Assembly (NCBI GenBank): GCA_022592435.1
Contig: JABYQS010000093.1
Coordinates: 62,001 to 126,000 of the forward strand
Source of the DNA: Cerioporus squamosus
Taxonomy: Eukaryota > Basidiomycota > Agaricomycetes > Polyporales > Polyporaceae
DNA length: 64,000 nt
Reading direction: 5' to 3'
Shown: positions 35,293 through 47,023 of the stretch, piece after piece
How the letters are laid out: each line of letters begins with the position of its first letter
Numbering within the stretch: position 1 is the first letter of the stretch
The notes under the pieces: model-generated
Told to the model about the DNA's origin: nothing
Seen by the model: only the letters and a program-made list of their open reading frames with translations
The model's database searches: none
Made by a program: the position numbers and the translations under genes

Positions 35293-37689
35293 TCACAACG
35301 GGAACGCGACACTAAGAGCAGTCAACTCGTCCATAGCCGCCAAGCGCAGCGAGTCGTTCCCAATGTTCAGACCCTCGTCGACGAGATGGAGCGCCTTGCG
35401 GTGTGCGGCGTCGTACTTTGGCCACGAGATCGTCCGGTTCGACGCGCCGTTCGGGTCCAGAGTCGCGGTGAACTGGATGATGTAGTCCGCCAGGTCATCT
35501 GCTCCCAGCAGGGCGGGGCCAAAGTCGCTTCCGTGTGCCTGAAGTGGTACTCATCGATCAGTGATCATGATTCAGGCGGGTGAAGGAGGAGCGGTACTCA
35601 CGACTCCGAGACCGCCAAAGCGTCCACGCTCGTTGACTGTCGGTTGGTTCGTGTCCGTGTCAGCTCCATCCCGACCAGTGATATAAACAAGCACATACTG
35701 AACGTCCAAGCATTCTGCTTGGAGGATCGCTGATTGAGGAAGAACCTCCGCGGAGCTTGGAAGATGATGTCTCCTTGGAATGCGGCCATGCGCTTGTACA
35801 TCGGCGCGAGCTCGTTGGCGTCCCCGGTGCCGAAAGGCGAGCCCTGAGCAGGGTCGTTCGGGTAGAGCTTGAAGAGCGGGGAGAGGAGCGCCTCAGGCGC
35901 GTTGGGATAGAAGAACTGATGCACGTAGGAGCGGAACTGGTCCTCAGTCCTATAAGTGTGAGTTACGCCAGCAGCCGCGCTTAGTTAAGACAGAACCAGG
36001 GCAAGGTGCAGTGAAGATCCACATACGTCACGTTGAAGCTTCCGGACGCGAAGACGGTGCCTTCATCGAGAGAGTCGCCTAGAGAACAGGTCAGCAACCT
36101 CTTGAGTACGGGATAGACGGTCGACAAACCGGTCAAAAACGGTATATCCGCAACGCTCCCGTTGAGCACGAGGTGCTGCGGTGCGGCCTTCAGGAACACG
36201 CCGTCAGCACGGGGAGCCCAAGGCGTCGCAAGACCCTGCGCACGACTCGTTAGTCCTCCTGAAGCATCAGCAGTCCCTCCGAAGTCCCACATACCGGATA
36301 CCCGAACAGACTCGGTATAGTCGCCGCGGCGGCCAAGAGCGTATCCGCCGGAACCTCCCGCAAGCACTGCAGTGTGTCGCTCGAGTTCGCGCAGCCCGCA
36401 TGCTCGACGACGGTGTCGTATTGCGGCTGCAGGTGCGTGATGTCTCCGGAGGGCAGGGGCGAGCCGGAGCTCATGATCGCGCCGCGGAAGAGACCCTCGG
36501 GATCTCCTCCGTTCGTGACCATCTGGAGGCCGACCGAGATGGCACCCGCGCTTGGGCCCCAACTACACATACGCATTAGTACCCTTCGGTGGATCACATC
36601 GACTGCAAGAAAGTTACTTACATGGTGACCTTGTCGGGGTCTCCGCCGAATGCCGCTATGTGCTTATGAATCCACCGTAGACCTTCGCGCTCTGTGCGCC
36701 GGTCCATCAGCCATGGGGCCTGAGGTCCTGCAGCCGAGAAGACAGACGACGTACGGTCGTGCAAGCCAAGGTTCCCGACGCCAGCATCCTTGACTTCCTT
36801 CCCGCCGAGAAAGCCGAAAGCGTGCAGGCGGTAGTTCATAGCCGCGAAGATCACAGGCTGGCCCATCGCTACAGACCGCTGCACGACAGCATCTCCAGTC
36901 ATCCTGTTTGGGAGCTTGTGAGTTGCCCTTCTCGACGCCTGAAGGGAACTGCGCTTACTGTGCGGAGGAGCCGACGACGAACCCTCCTGAAGAAAGCAGA
37001 ATCACAGTGAGCTCTGATCCTGCAGAAAGCGGCTGATGTCGTTACCTCCGAAAATGAACTGCGCAAAGTCATCGTCAGCAGGAAGAGAACGATACCCCGA
37101 GAGCAGAGGCACTCACAGCAATCACAGGCAACTTCGCCCCAGGCTGGGTGCCCTCCGGCACCTGGACGTTGACCGTAAGACCTGTCGCACGGGGCATATG
37201 TATCAGCACGAAGACTGCACGGTGACCATCCCGAGTCAACACACGCACAGTCTTCGCTCTGAGGCAGCCCGGTCGATACGAACCCTCCCACATACGCGGT
37301 CATATCCTGCAGCAGCTCAGCAGGCGCGTCCGTGCGGATGGTCGGGAGCAACTGCATGCACTGCGTCGCCGGCTGGGTCGCGTTGATCGTCCCGTTGTAG
37401 GACGTGATGGGCTTCGGGAGGCGCAGGCGGAGGTCTCCCAACCTGCCCCACGGAGTGAGCACGGCGTAAGATACATACATAGTAGATGGAACAGCCTGAG
37501 TGGGAAGTGTGCTCACGGAGGCTCGGCGAACGGGATGCCCATGAAGCTCGTCACGGAGTTGTTCGTGTATCCGGCGACGGTGGCATTGTCCAAGTTGGCT
37601 GTCGGTACGACAGACGACTCGGACGCGGCACTGAGCGCATTCCCGAGGAACAGTGCGAGTCGTAGAGATAGGGCTAGGGACGGTGTCAT
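35293..37689 (-). CDS. Type-B carboxylesterase CE3
   Basis: Same family and exon plan as CE2. ATG 37689 begins MTPSLALSLRLALFLGNAL (signal peptide), then NNSVTSFMGIPFAEPP. Later segments are GDLRLRLPKPITSYNGTINA, LPQSEDC, an exon with QPVIFAAMNYRLHAFGFLGG, WIHKHIAAFGGDPDKVTM, the nucleophile elbow WGPSAGAISV near 36545, YPNDPAQGSPFGTGDANEL (acid region) and RRFFLNQRSSKQ. The C-terminal exon has the histidine segment AHGSDFGP, YIIQFTATLDPNG and the end LTALSVAFPL at TGA 35293. Wording in GDLRLRLPKP..., DYIIQFTATLDPNG and WPKYD is closer to CE4 at 59.8 kb than to CE1 or CE2. No frame breaks noticed. Confidence 0.91.
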
Positions 37690-37793
37690 CTGGTGAATTT
37701 GATGGGCGATCTAGAAGGGCGAGTAGAGTACGAAATGCGAGGAAAGGACGTGTCCAGGGATGTGGGGAGTCCCTGCCATCGGAGCCCGCGTGC

Positions 37794-37801
37794 TTTTATA
37801 T
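37794..37801 (-). promoter_or_regulatory. TATA box upstream of CE3
   Basis: Minus-strand ATATAAAA about 105 bases before the CE3 ATG, a near-consensus TATA box. Confidence 0.55.
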
Positions 37802-38506
37802 CCTCGACATTTCCTGGTCCAAGTATGTGTGCTAGAACCAGCGCTCCGCTTGGAGGGAGGAGTGACAGGGCGTCAGTCATCTTGCCTACGACGCCTTCCT
37901 GCCGTTCGGCCACGAGCGCGATGCCAGCCGTGGATCTAGTATGACGAGTGACGGGACCTCGACGACATCAGGTGCAACTGTGAAATAGGCAGTTAGACTT
38001 GCGTATGGCCATTCAGTCGTGCAGGCTGAGGGAAGCTCACCATGATCCCAAGCGTCCCCGCGTGTCCGGAGGTAGATCTGCATCCGTTAGTTGCTCTCCG
38101 ATGTGAGGTTCTGCGGAATCCGGATCCAGTGAACTAGCGCACCGCGAGCCGAGCGGCTACGGTACGCGTCCTCGGCTGGTTCGAGTTCACGACGAGTACC
38201 TGCACAGCATGCTGGACAGACTCAACGTTCAACCTTCGACGGTGACGCGTCTGTCCGGCACGAGTATAATTCGTCTTCTCGCGTGTGCAAATTCAGAGGA
38301 GATATCGCAACTGGGAGCTGTGCTCGGACTTCAGGCCAACCTGACACGCAGCTCGCTCGGGCTACGCGGTCCCGATCGGAAGTCCAAGCAGCTGACTTGC
38401 AACCAACGACCAGAACGACTGCAAGACAACCCCATAGTTAAAGCATACACGACCACAAACATTGATTCCCGGACCTTCATGCGGCGTGCGCTGCAGCGAC
38501 TTTGTG
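37802..38506. other. Intergenic region between CE3 promoter and RIB3 3' end
   Basis: About 700 bases with no convincing coding frame, tRNA or repeat. It is presumably regulatory sequence for CE3 and the 3' flank of RIB3. Confidence 0.4.
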
Positions 38507-40098
38507 CTACGATTGGGCCTTCTGTTTCTCGTGCTCCTCCCTCCACCGCGCCAGCATCTCCACGCTGATCATCTTCAGCCCCCACCGGTCCGCGAACCGC
38601 CTGCACCCGTCCCTGCGCATCATGCTCCCCTCCTCGTCGTCCTCCATGAGCTCGCAGAGGACGCCCGCGCGCGGCAGCCCGGCGATCGCGCACAGGTCCA
38701 GCGCGGACTCCGTGTGCCCCCTCCGCGCGAGCACCCCGCCCGGGCGTGCGCGCAGGGGTACCATGTGGCCCGGGCGGGAGAACGAGGCGGGGGTGGTGTG
38801 CGGGGACGCGAGCGCGCGGACGGTGAGCGCGCGGTCGTGTGCGGAGATGCCGGTCGTGGTGCCGTGCTTGTAGTCGACGGTGACGGTGTAGGCGGTGCGG
38901 AGCGGGTCTTCGTTCTCGGGGACCATCATGGGGATGGAGAGCTCGTCGAGGCGGTCGCCGGGGAGGGCAACACAGATGTACCCACTGCGAGGGGAGGGGT
39001 GAGCACGCAGGAAGGACGGGAATATGACGAGCGACGATGGGGACAGAGACAGTTCAGAGGCAGCAGACTGATCAGTGTATGCCCTGCGCGACAGGGGGCG
39101 CCAGGTCTGCGCGTAGTCTCAGCAACATCCGCAAAGGCAGACCATTAGAACGCACTGACTTCATGACATTCTGAACTTGGGCTCAGCGACACTCGCGCAG
39201 ACCGACTGGGCCCTCCGTTCACTTCTCCTCCGAAGCTTGATCCCCACTTGCGTACGCATGATGAGAAGTCACCGACTTGGCACCTCCAAGTCCTCAAGGT
39301 CGTGAGACCTGCATTCGTTCCGTGCAGCAATTCCCTTCGGAAAACGCGGACCTCAAGTCTGAGTCTGCACAAATCGCACTCGGCGACGACATTCGAAGGG
39401 CGTATGCAGGTGACTCGATCATGCGTGCAACATTTCGTGACAAGAGACGGTTAGACCCGCCGCGAACTCCTCGGTCCACCTGCCTGGCTGTGGACGCATT
39501 CCTGGACAGGGGACGTGCTCAACCATCGTTCAGACAGAGAGTAAAGGCGCCGCTCGTGCATGGGGTGAAACTCGGCAGTACAGGGCAGATCTCCACTGCT
39601 TGGTACGAAGCGTAGCAGGTACGCATGGACAGATACTGGCCGCACTCCTTGCCATTATTTGCGTGGGGGCCGCAGGGCAGGGTTCCACATGCGACAACGC
39701 AGTTACGGCATCTGCACAGAAGTCGCACAACGCACCCGCCGAGCACAGGAGAGAAACAAAAACATGCAAGGAGGCACACACCTGGAATGTTTAATCATCC
39801 ATGCCATCTTCTGCGTCGAGAGTGCGCTCCCGGCGACGATGAGGTCGCCCTCGTTCTCGCGCCCCTCGTCGTCCATGACCACGACGAACTCTCCGCGCGC
39901 AAAGGCCTCTATCGCCTCTTCGATTGGGTCGAAGGCGAACTTCGCACGTAATGGCGCATCGAGCACCTCCTGCGGACGCGAAGAGGATGCTGTGGCCGGG
40001 ATGAGGGGGAAGTCTGTCGGGGCGCCGTTCATCTTCGTACTGGGTGCGGTTTGAGAGACGGATGACTCGGACTGTGCGCTGAGGGCTGCGGGCGCCAT
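38507..40098 (-). CDS. RIB3: 3,4-dihydroxy-2-butanone 4-phosphate synthase (riboflavin synthesis)
   Basis: Converts ribulose 5-phosphate to 3,4-dihydroxy-2-butanone 4-phosphate plus formate, supplying the four-carbon unit of riboflavin. It is normally a Mg-dependent cytosolic dimer. Two exons: 40098-39782 ([13 protein letters not shown].., then [41 protein letters not shown]) and 38984-38507 ([78 protein letters not shown]). The [10 protein letters not shown] and RPGH...R..HTE motifs are the catalytic signatures. The ATG at 40098 is chosen because the upstream extension of this frame opens only with GTG. The single intron is 797 bases, unusually long here. Confidence 0.95.
38985..39781 (-). 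other. Oversized intron of RIB3 (797 bases)
   Basis: The donor after ..MIKHS is GTGTGT at 39781 and the acceptor TCGCAG ends at 38985. The join restores [13 protein letters not shown], as in the family. The interior has no recognised gene or terminal repeats. Confidence 0.7.
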
Positions 40099-40661
40099 GA
40101 CTGAGAGTATGGGGGCCGTGGAGGGGGAGAAGGACGAGATGGCGGACGTCCGCGACAGATCGGCGTAGAGGTTATATTCATTCTGAAGCACCGGGCAGTT
40201 GAAGTACAGTCGAGACGGTGAGTAAGGACAAGCGCGTGATTACGAAGTGCCCCTGCGTGCTCAGCAAACATCGTCCAGGCCGTCCAGCGCGTCGCACGGC
40301 GGCGTCCACATCGGGGCGCGCACTCTCATGGGGCGCGCCGGCGTTGCAGACAGCGTCGGAGAGCCTGAGCTCGACGGATCGGACGACGAGCACGGACGAC
40401 GCGTGGGTCGGAAGCCTGACGGAGGCGCAACGTCATTGGCGGAAGGGCATCGGTGAGGCCCGGAGGAGCGCGCCGAAGAGCACCGTGACCAAAATTTATA
40501 CGGACGCGGTGGGTTGCCGAGGCGTGCATCATCCCCGCTCGTCCTCCTTCTCCTCCAACTCCCACCACCACTCAGCGCCCCCGCCGCTCAGACTCGGACA
40601 GGCCATCCAGTCGAGCCCTAGACTCCTTTATTGTAGCCTTCACGACCTCTAGATAATACCC

Positions 40662-42232
40662 ATGGCTCACCTCGCACCCTCCGGCAAGTGGGACGCCAGG
40701 TGCGCTGCCGACGTGTCAGCCGTTGTTGCCTCTGTGCTGAACGCCTTGTCCCCAGATATCTTGGCCCCGTCCCCCACGATGCCAGCTACTACGCCAAGTG
40801 TATGCTCGGCGGTGCCATTGCGTGCGGTTTCACCCACGCCGGCATTACGCCTCTCGACGTCACAAAATGTAACATGCAGGTGTGTATCTCCCTTATCGCC
40901 CCCCCGCCTCCTGTCGCCCAAATCTCGTCTCTCTCGATCTGCGCTTTCGTCTGGGGAATGCAAGAGGCAGCGGACTGCTTGTCGCCCCGTTTTCCACTGG
41001 CGCGTTTGCTTGATTGGTCCGTAAGGCTTGCCAGTTGCGAGCGGTGACTGTATGGCTTGCTTGCTCCAACCACGCGCATGTCGCGCGCGCAAGCCTTCCT
41101 TGTTATGTGACCAGCTCAGTGCCCACCGCGCGCACGTTGGCTGTTGCATCCGACCGGTGAGCTGGCAGGAGCCATCAGAGCATCCTTAGACGCCGGCCGC
41201 ACCTTACCGGCCCGCCTTCGGGCATCGCGACGAACCATTCGGGTCGGAGTTGCGCATATAGCCAGCTCGTCACAAATAGGGCATGGTTTGTCAATTGTCA
41301 CGTCGACGGAATGCGCCAGACTGAGGATGCGAGGTCGCAGCAGGCACACGTGCAAGGTGAAACAATGTGCTGACTGTAGTTCTCCAGGTTAACCCAGCCA
41401 AGTACAATGGTCTTGGCTCCGGTCTGAGGACCATCATCGCTGAGGAGGGCAGCAAGGGTCTTTGGAAAGGTTTCGGCCCCACTTTCGTCGGCTATTCGCT
41501 CCAGGGTCTCTTCAAGTACGGTCTGTACGAGTTCTTCAAGGACCAGTACATGAACCTTGCTGGCGAGGAGGCGTCGAACAAGTACAAGGGCGCGATCTGG
41601 CTCGCCGGCTCCGCCTCTGCCGAATTCTTCGCCGACATCGCCCTCTGCCCGCTGGAGATGACGAAGGTCAAGATCCAGACGAGCCCCCCGGGCACATTCC
41701 CCGTCCCCATGTTCGCTGCTCTCCGCGAGATGAGCAAGCTCAAGGCGGAGACCCGCTACCCCTTCGGCTCCCTCGTTCCCCTCTGGTCGCGTCAGGTACG
41801 TTTCTCCTCAGCTTACCTTGCAACGCAGCAGAACGGGCGCTGACGCGTTTCGTGCAGATCCCCTACACGATGGCGAAGTTCTTCTTCTTCGAGTATATCG
41901 TCGGCCTCTTCTACAAGCACGTCTTCACCGCGCCCAAGGACACGTACGGCAAGACGACGCAGCTCGGGGTCACCTTCGCGTCGGGCTACCTCGCCGGTGT
42001 CGTCTGCGCGGTCGTCTCGCACCCCGCGGACTCGCTCGTGTCGCTCATGGGCAAGCCTGCGAACCGCGGCAAGAGCTTTGGCGCGATCGCGTCCGAGACG
42101 GGCATCGTTGCGCTCGCGACGAAGGGTCTCGGCACGCGCGTGCTCATGATTGGTACGCTTACTGGCTTCCAGTGGTGGATCTACGATTCGTTCAAGACGG
42201 CGATGGGCATGGGTACGACGGGTGGGAAGTAG
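40662..42232 (+). CDS. Mitochondrial phosphate carrier, copy 1 (PiC1)
   Basis: Inner-membrane carrier importing phosphate with protons for ATP synthesis (yeast Mir1 type). Exon 1 starts at ATG 40662 (MAHLAPSGKWDA). Exon 2 has RYLGPVPHDASYYAKCMLGG and carrier signature 1 (TPLDVTKCNMQ). A 508-base intron (40880-41387) follows. Exon 3 has NPAKYNGLGSGLRTIIAEEG, GPTFVGYSLQGLFKYGLYEF and signature 2 (CPLEMTKVKIQ). Exon 4 has IPYTMAKFFFFEYIVGLFYK, the degenerate third signature (SHPADSLVSLMGKPANRGK) and the end MGTTGGK-stop at 42232. Reading frame intact. It is divergent from RIB3 and directly upstream of NACHT1. A second copy lies at 57.3-58.5 kb and a fragment at 46.0 kb. Confidence 0.95.
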
Positions 42233-42767
42233 ATGTTGGCCGGTGTGTTTGTCGGCTGGGGTTGGAGAGTTGGAGGAGAGGGAGGATGGGAGGGAGAGGG
42301 AGAGGTCGATACGATGTCGCGTTCTGTCTTCTTATGGTAGATGCTATCTCTCGACGGACATACCTTATTCCTTCTGTTCCCTGGCGTGCTCAAGTCAACG
42401 TTCAGCAAGACAGCAAGTAATGGAGGTGTACGTCTCGACTTGTCCATCATGTGTGGTTTTGGGTGCTGAGCGTCACTCGCAGATAGTGAGGCTTTCACAT
42501 CGGCGCCCAGGCTGGGAGGGTGTCGTGAATGCTGTACATGTTACGCAGGTGTCGCTCGACGCTACATAGCCTACAGGCAGTGCCTCGCCTCGAACCACAC
42601 ACAGCATGATGAACGCGGGGTTTTAGCTCTGGAAAGCTGCCATCTGAATTCGAAAGCTGTACTCAGTCTTTGCAGACTGTGGGTCGCCACGTATGAACCT
42701 TTTCATCCGCACCATCTGCAGCTGCCTTGCGCTGACTCTCCCCACAGACTTCAGTAGACAAGATACT

Positions 42768-45700
42768 ATGCCCATATCGCTTCGTACCCGCCGACATACC
42801 CTCGGCCCAGCTCAGCCCGGGCCCTCGCCAACGAAGGACGTGCTGGCAGACGCGTTCGACACTCTGCAGGCGGCCTTGGACCAGAGCAGGGACCTTCTGA
42901 GTTTCGCGCCCGTCCCGGGCCTGTCGGCCGCGCTCGGTGCGCTCCTGGCCATCGGCGAACAGATCAAGGTGCGTCTCTGCGCGCGCGCGTTGTGCGTTCC
43001 TCGTTGTTGATGACGGCTGTCGGTCCGGAGCAGAAGATGAAGTCGAACGGAGAGACGGTGAGGGCTGTCTCCGAGGAGATCGGGAGGCTGAACGACGTCG
43101 TCGCGAGCGTCGTCCGACGGGTCGACGGCCGCGCCGAGCGCTTGGGCCTGGAGCATGAGCGGCGAAGGGAGATGTTGGAGTGTTTGCAGGCTGCGGGTGG
43201 GTGGCAGGGACGGGTCGAACAGCTAGGAAAGTGAGTCGCCTCCGTACGCTACTTGTTCGCGGTGCAGGGCGTGCTCGCTAATAGCCTGGACGCAGGGAGT
43301 TGGGAGAGCTGCTCAGGAAGGCGGAACCGTGTGCGGAGGGTCCGTGGTTCAAGCGTGTTTTCCGTAGCACTCGCGACGAAGAGACGCTCAAGATGATCCA
43401 CGAGGGATTGACGAGTCTGCTCCAACGTTTCACGGTCAGTGTGACGTTCGTGTAGGTGCTCTTTGGCTTGGGGGCTTGCTCACTGGCATGGCCCTATGCA
43501 CGGTAGCTTGCTGGTGGTCTCTCCATTGAGGCGTTGACCGAACAGAGCCTCGCGCTCATGGAGGCCACACATTACGATGTCAAGGTGAATCTTCCATCCG
43601 AGCTGAGAACAGGATGGGGTTTTGACATAGGTGTTCTCAGATGCTTGCCGTAGCCCAGAAAGAAGACAGTATGAAACTGGATGAAGAACGCACCAGGCAG
43701 CGGGCCGAGCGTACGTCCACAACAACGAACGCGACATACGCTGACGCAGCGAATTCTATCGTACTGTTACAGGCGAACGAACCACCATCGAAGCCATCCC
43801 GCACGCAAACAACGCTGGGTTCAAGGCTGCAGGAAATGCGGACAAAGGCTCATATCTCGCCGGGACTCGTGGGGCCGTCTTTGACCGCCTCGAGAAGTGG
43901 GTCTCGAGCGAGAGACCTGTCTGCTTCCTCGTAGGCGCGGCCGGCATGGGCAAGTCCACCATCGCCTCGGAGTTCTGCCGCCGCCACGAGCACGAGCTCG
44001 GCGCCTCCTACTTCTTCAGGAGAGGCGACCCCAGGATGGGCTCGACGACGGCGTTCTTCTCCACGCTCGCCTATCAGCTCGCGCATTCACGCAAGGAGCT
44101 GCGTCCGTACATCGTACGCGCGGCAGAGCGCCACATCCGGGCGGGCCACTCTGAGCCTCAGCAGATGCAGTATGTCGTCGCCGATCTCCTGCACGAGCCT
44201 CTGCACGAGGCTGAGAATGCTGGGGTACGCTCGCGCGTGTATGTCGTCGTCGATGGTCTGGACGAATGCACGGAGAGCGCGTCGCAGCCTGACCTCGTCC
44301 CGGAGTGCCTTCGGCTGCTCCTGTCCTGCGCCCTCCGACATGCGTCGTTCATCCGCCTCCTGGTCACCTCACGTCCCGATCCCGATCACATCGGCGAGGC
44401 CTTGCGACGCGAACCGCAACTGAAGGACTCCTCTGTGTTACTCTCCCTCTACGACGTCGAGGGCCGGCCGGCTATCGACCGCGACATCGGGAATGTCATC
44501 CGTACGAGACTGTGTGCCGTCCAGGAGGGCGCCGCATGGTACCAGCGGGACCCGACCGTCGTCAGCCGGCTCACCAGGCAATCGGAAGGCGTGTTCGTGT
44601 ACGCGCGCACTGCGGTGGACTTCATCGTCCGCAGTGCCGGTATCGCACAGATGGAGCACCGCTTAGCGCTCCTGCTCACCCCCGGGAACACATACGGTCT
44701 CAGCAACCTCGACGTACTCTACCGCACCGTCTGGAGACGGCGTTCCCGCCCGCGGACCTGGACCCGGTGACCCGCGAGCGCGTCCGGGTCATGCTTGCGT
44801 GGGTCGCGCTGTGTCAGTACAGGCAGGGGTCGACTCCCGCCCGTGTTGAGATGGTGTCCGGGATCCCTTGCCGCGAGTCCATCCCCATCCTCACCAAGCT
44901 TCGCTCTGTGCTCGTCTTCGACCTAGGAGCACCGGACGTGAGGCAAGCGAGGTTCCGCGCTATGCACGTCACCTTCCGGGACTTCCTCGTCGACGGAGCG
45001 CGCTGCGCGGCCGACTATCACGTCGACCCGCGGCGCATGCACGCTCGCCTCGCTGTGGACTGTCTCCAGTGCATGCGCAGCAAGCCGCGCGAAGAGCTCG
45101 TGTTTCCCTCGACGAACGGCGTTATCTATCCGGTCTTCAACTGGATGGACCACGTCGTGCAGGCAGGTCCCACCGAGGAGCTGGTCGGCCTGCTCAAGGA
45201 GATGTTTACTTCGATTCCCGAGGACCGGGCTTCTCTGGCGGTGTTCTTCTGCCGCGAACGCTTTACTGACAGCGAGTACGGTGGAGGGACTTCTCTTCTG
45301 CGGTGGGTGGACATCCACATCGTGAGTGGCCCCAGTTTGAAGAGCAGATGAGCGGCAGGGACTCACTCATCGGATCTTCAGGGTCGGGACTTCGCTGAAG
45401 CCATGGGCAAGTATCCTAATTATTAGTTTCCGCCAGGAGGCGTCTCACTAATCTACACACTTGTCACAGGTGAACAACTGTGCCTCATGAACCCGGACCT
45501 GAATGTCCGCTTCGGAGCGGAAATCACGGTGTCGAAGCTCAGTCCCGGCTCGCCAGGAGCCCCCTCGGCGCATACAGTACGCCAGCGGCAGGACATGTAT
45601 TCTTCCTACACCAGGCCTTCCACAGTCGATCGCGCTCCTCCGCCGCCCGCGGTGCCTCCGACGCATACGCGCACGCAGTACCGTCCACAAAGTTCCCGCG

Positions 45701-45921
45701 CTCGCGGTCGAATTGATGCTCCGCTGTCTCAATCTCCATCAGCCCCCGGCCACGGAAGACCTTCCAGCACGTCGCGAGAGCCCGAGGCACGTACGTCACC
45801 CGGACGCTCCTCCCCGAAGTCACGGTCCCGATGGTCACGGGGAGGACATGCTGCCTCGAGCTCAAGCCGCGGTGCGCGTCGGAAGGGTGGGACGACCACG
45901 CGTTCTGCGTATCCGGGATGA
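42768..45921 (+). CDS. NACHT1: NLR-like protein, one frameshift and chimeric 3' end
   Basis: NTPase of the fungal NLR/STAND type. Exons from ATG 42768 (MPISLRTRRHTLGPAQ) encode a helical N-terminal region (KDVLADAFDTLQAALDQSRD, PVPGLSAALGALLAIGEQIK, FKRVFRSTRDEETLKMIHEG) resembling MLKL/HeLo-type four-helix bundles. The linker GSYLAGTRGAVFDRLEKWVS leads to the NACHT domain: Walker A GAAGMGKSTIASEF near 43940 and Walker B RVYVVVDGLDEC near 44250. LLVTSRPDPDHI, QSEGVFVYARTAVDFIVRSA and a winged-helix-like region (ESIPILTKLRS, HVTFRDFLVDGARC) follow. Near 44730 one base is missing relative to NACHT2 (GTCTGGAG versus a frame needing GTCCTGGAG). After SKLSPGSPGA (about 45555) the sequence switches into antisense BTB sequence. 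No C-terminal WD40/ANK/TPR repeats are seen. Confidence 0.75.
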
Positions 45922-45985
45922 GCGCAGCGACGGCGTCCTTGGCCTCTCCCTTCCCTAGCGCCAACGACCGCATCCTCGCGTAGCG
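45560..45985 (-). pseudogene. BTB/POZ gene fragment 1 (C-terminal part)
   Basis: The minus strand reads SLALGKGEAKDAVAALIP, SSRQHVLPVTIGTV, VPRALATCWK, AEHQFDRERGNF and ACAYASEAPRAAEERDRLWK. These align in order with LALGKEAAHHAVTTLI, RSGQHIVPAHAG, ACRKDLGELVELATQ, LFDRERG and ACAHALEAWAARERERLWR of the intact BTB gene at 19.4 kb. The N-terminal BTB domain is absent. The piece lies between the truncated end of NACHT1 and the PiC fragment, convergent with NACHT1. Confidence 0.8.
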
Positions 45986-45989
45986 TGGA

Positions 45990-46300
45990 AGTATGGCTTC
46001 TGAATCGTCGGCCTCCTCTACAAGCACGTCTTCACCGCGCCCAAGGACACTCTCGGCAAGACGACGCAGCTCGGCGTCTCCTTCGCGTCCGGCTACTACC
46101 TCGCGGGCGTCGTGTGCGCGGTCGTCTCGCGCCCCGGTGACTCGCTCGTCGTGTCGGCCGGTGGTGGGAGAGTCGGAGGCGGGCAAGGTCGAGGTCGATA
46201 CGATGTCGCGTTCTGTGTTTTGATGGTAATCGATGCTATCTCTCGATCGACGGACACACCTCATCCTTCTTTCCCCGGCGTGTGCGCGATGCTAAGGGCG
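45990..46300 (+). pseudogene. Mitochondrial phosphate carrier fragment
   Basis: About 45995-46150 encodes YKHVFTAPKDTLGKTTQLG, SFASGYYLAGVVCAVVSRPG and DSLV, nearly identical to exon 4 of PiC1 (YKHVFTAPKDTYGKTTQLG, SHPADSLV). The rest of the exon is deleted. The sequence then resumes with the PiC1 3' flank (tacgatgtcgcgttctgt, atgctatctctcg). It marks the left edge of duplication copy B. Confidence 0.85.
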
Positions 46301-47023
46301 ATCGGCAAGGACTGCAAGACATCGACCTCGAGCGTAGGAAGTCGCGCTCGATGATATGTACGTCTAGATCTCAGCTTGTTCGTCTACGGCCTTGGTGCTG
46401 AGCGTCGCTGGCAGTGCTGGGCGTGGTTGGGGGATGGGCATCGGCGTGTGATCGGTTTGCCTGGTCAGTTAACGTGAACGTTGGATGCTCCTGGCTTAAC
46501 GAAGAGTTTTGTCTGACAGTTCAGCAAGACTTCGCAGCGCCGATCAGTGCAGGAAATGAGCTCGAGCTCGATGCGCAGCTGCAGCGCTCCAGCGTCTAGG
46601 GTACGTTGATCGTCTCTCTCCGCGACATAACATCGAGCTGATCATACACTCGCCTACAGGTCTGCCACTAATGCGAGCTCTGTCTTGAATGCAGGCAGAG
46701 CCATATGTCTTCTACACTACGCGGCAAGACGCTGGACTGAGATGCGGCGCTACTAGCCTACAGTGCGCAAAGTAAGTTACCGACGAGGCGCGAGGTCTGC
46801 GCATGGTGGACTCATCTGTCGCAGGAAGTGTCATTGGCGTTGACTTTGAAGCGAAACGCAATACCAGAAGGTCCGCAACCCGCAAATTGAGGCCATGAGG
46901 TTGCCACGACCTGGCACAGTGCAAGTGCAAGACCAACGCCGCATGAGCTATGGTGAGAGCGTGTAGGTATATACCCTTTCTACAGCAACGAGTAGCTTCC
47001 TTCGTTCTGACTGTCCCCCAGCA

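Larger units (their letters stand above)
41930..45985 (+). repeat. Tandem segmental duplication, copy A (PiC 3' part + NACHT1 + BTB fragment)
   Basis: The order PiC 3' coding and 3' flank, NACHT gene, antisense BTB fragment is repeated in the same orientation immediately downstream (copy B, about 45990-50730). Noncoding similarity is visible too: the stretch with gaggtcgatacgatgtcgcg at about 42302 recurs at about 46190. The copies are clearly diverged, so the event is not recent. Confidence 0.75.
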
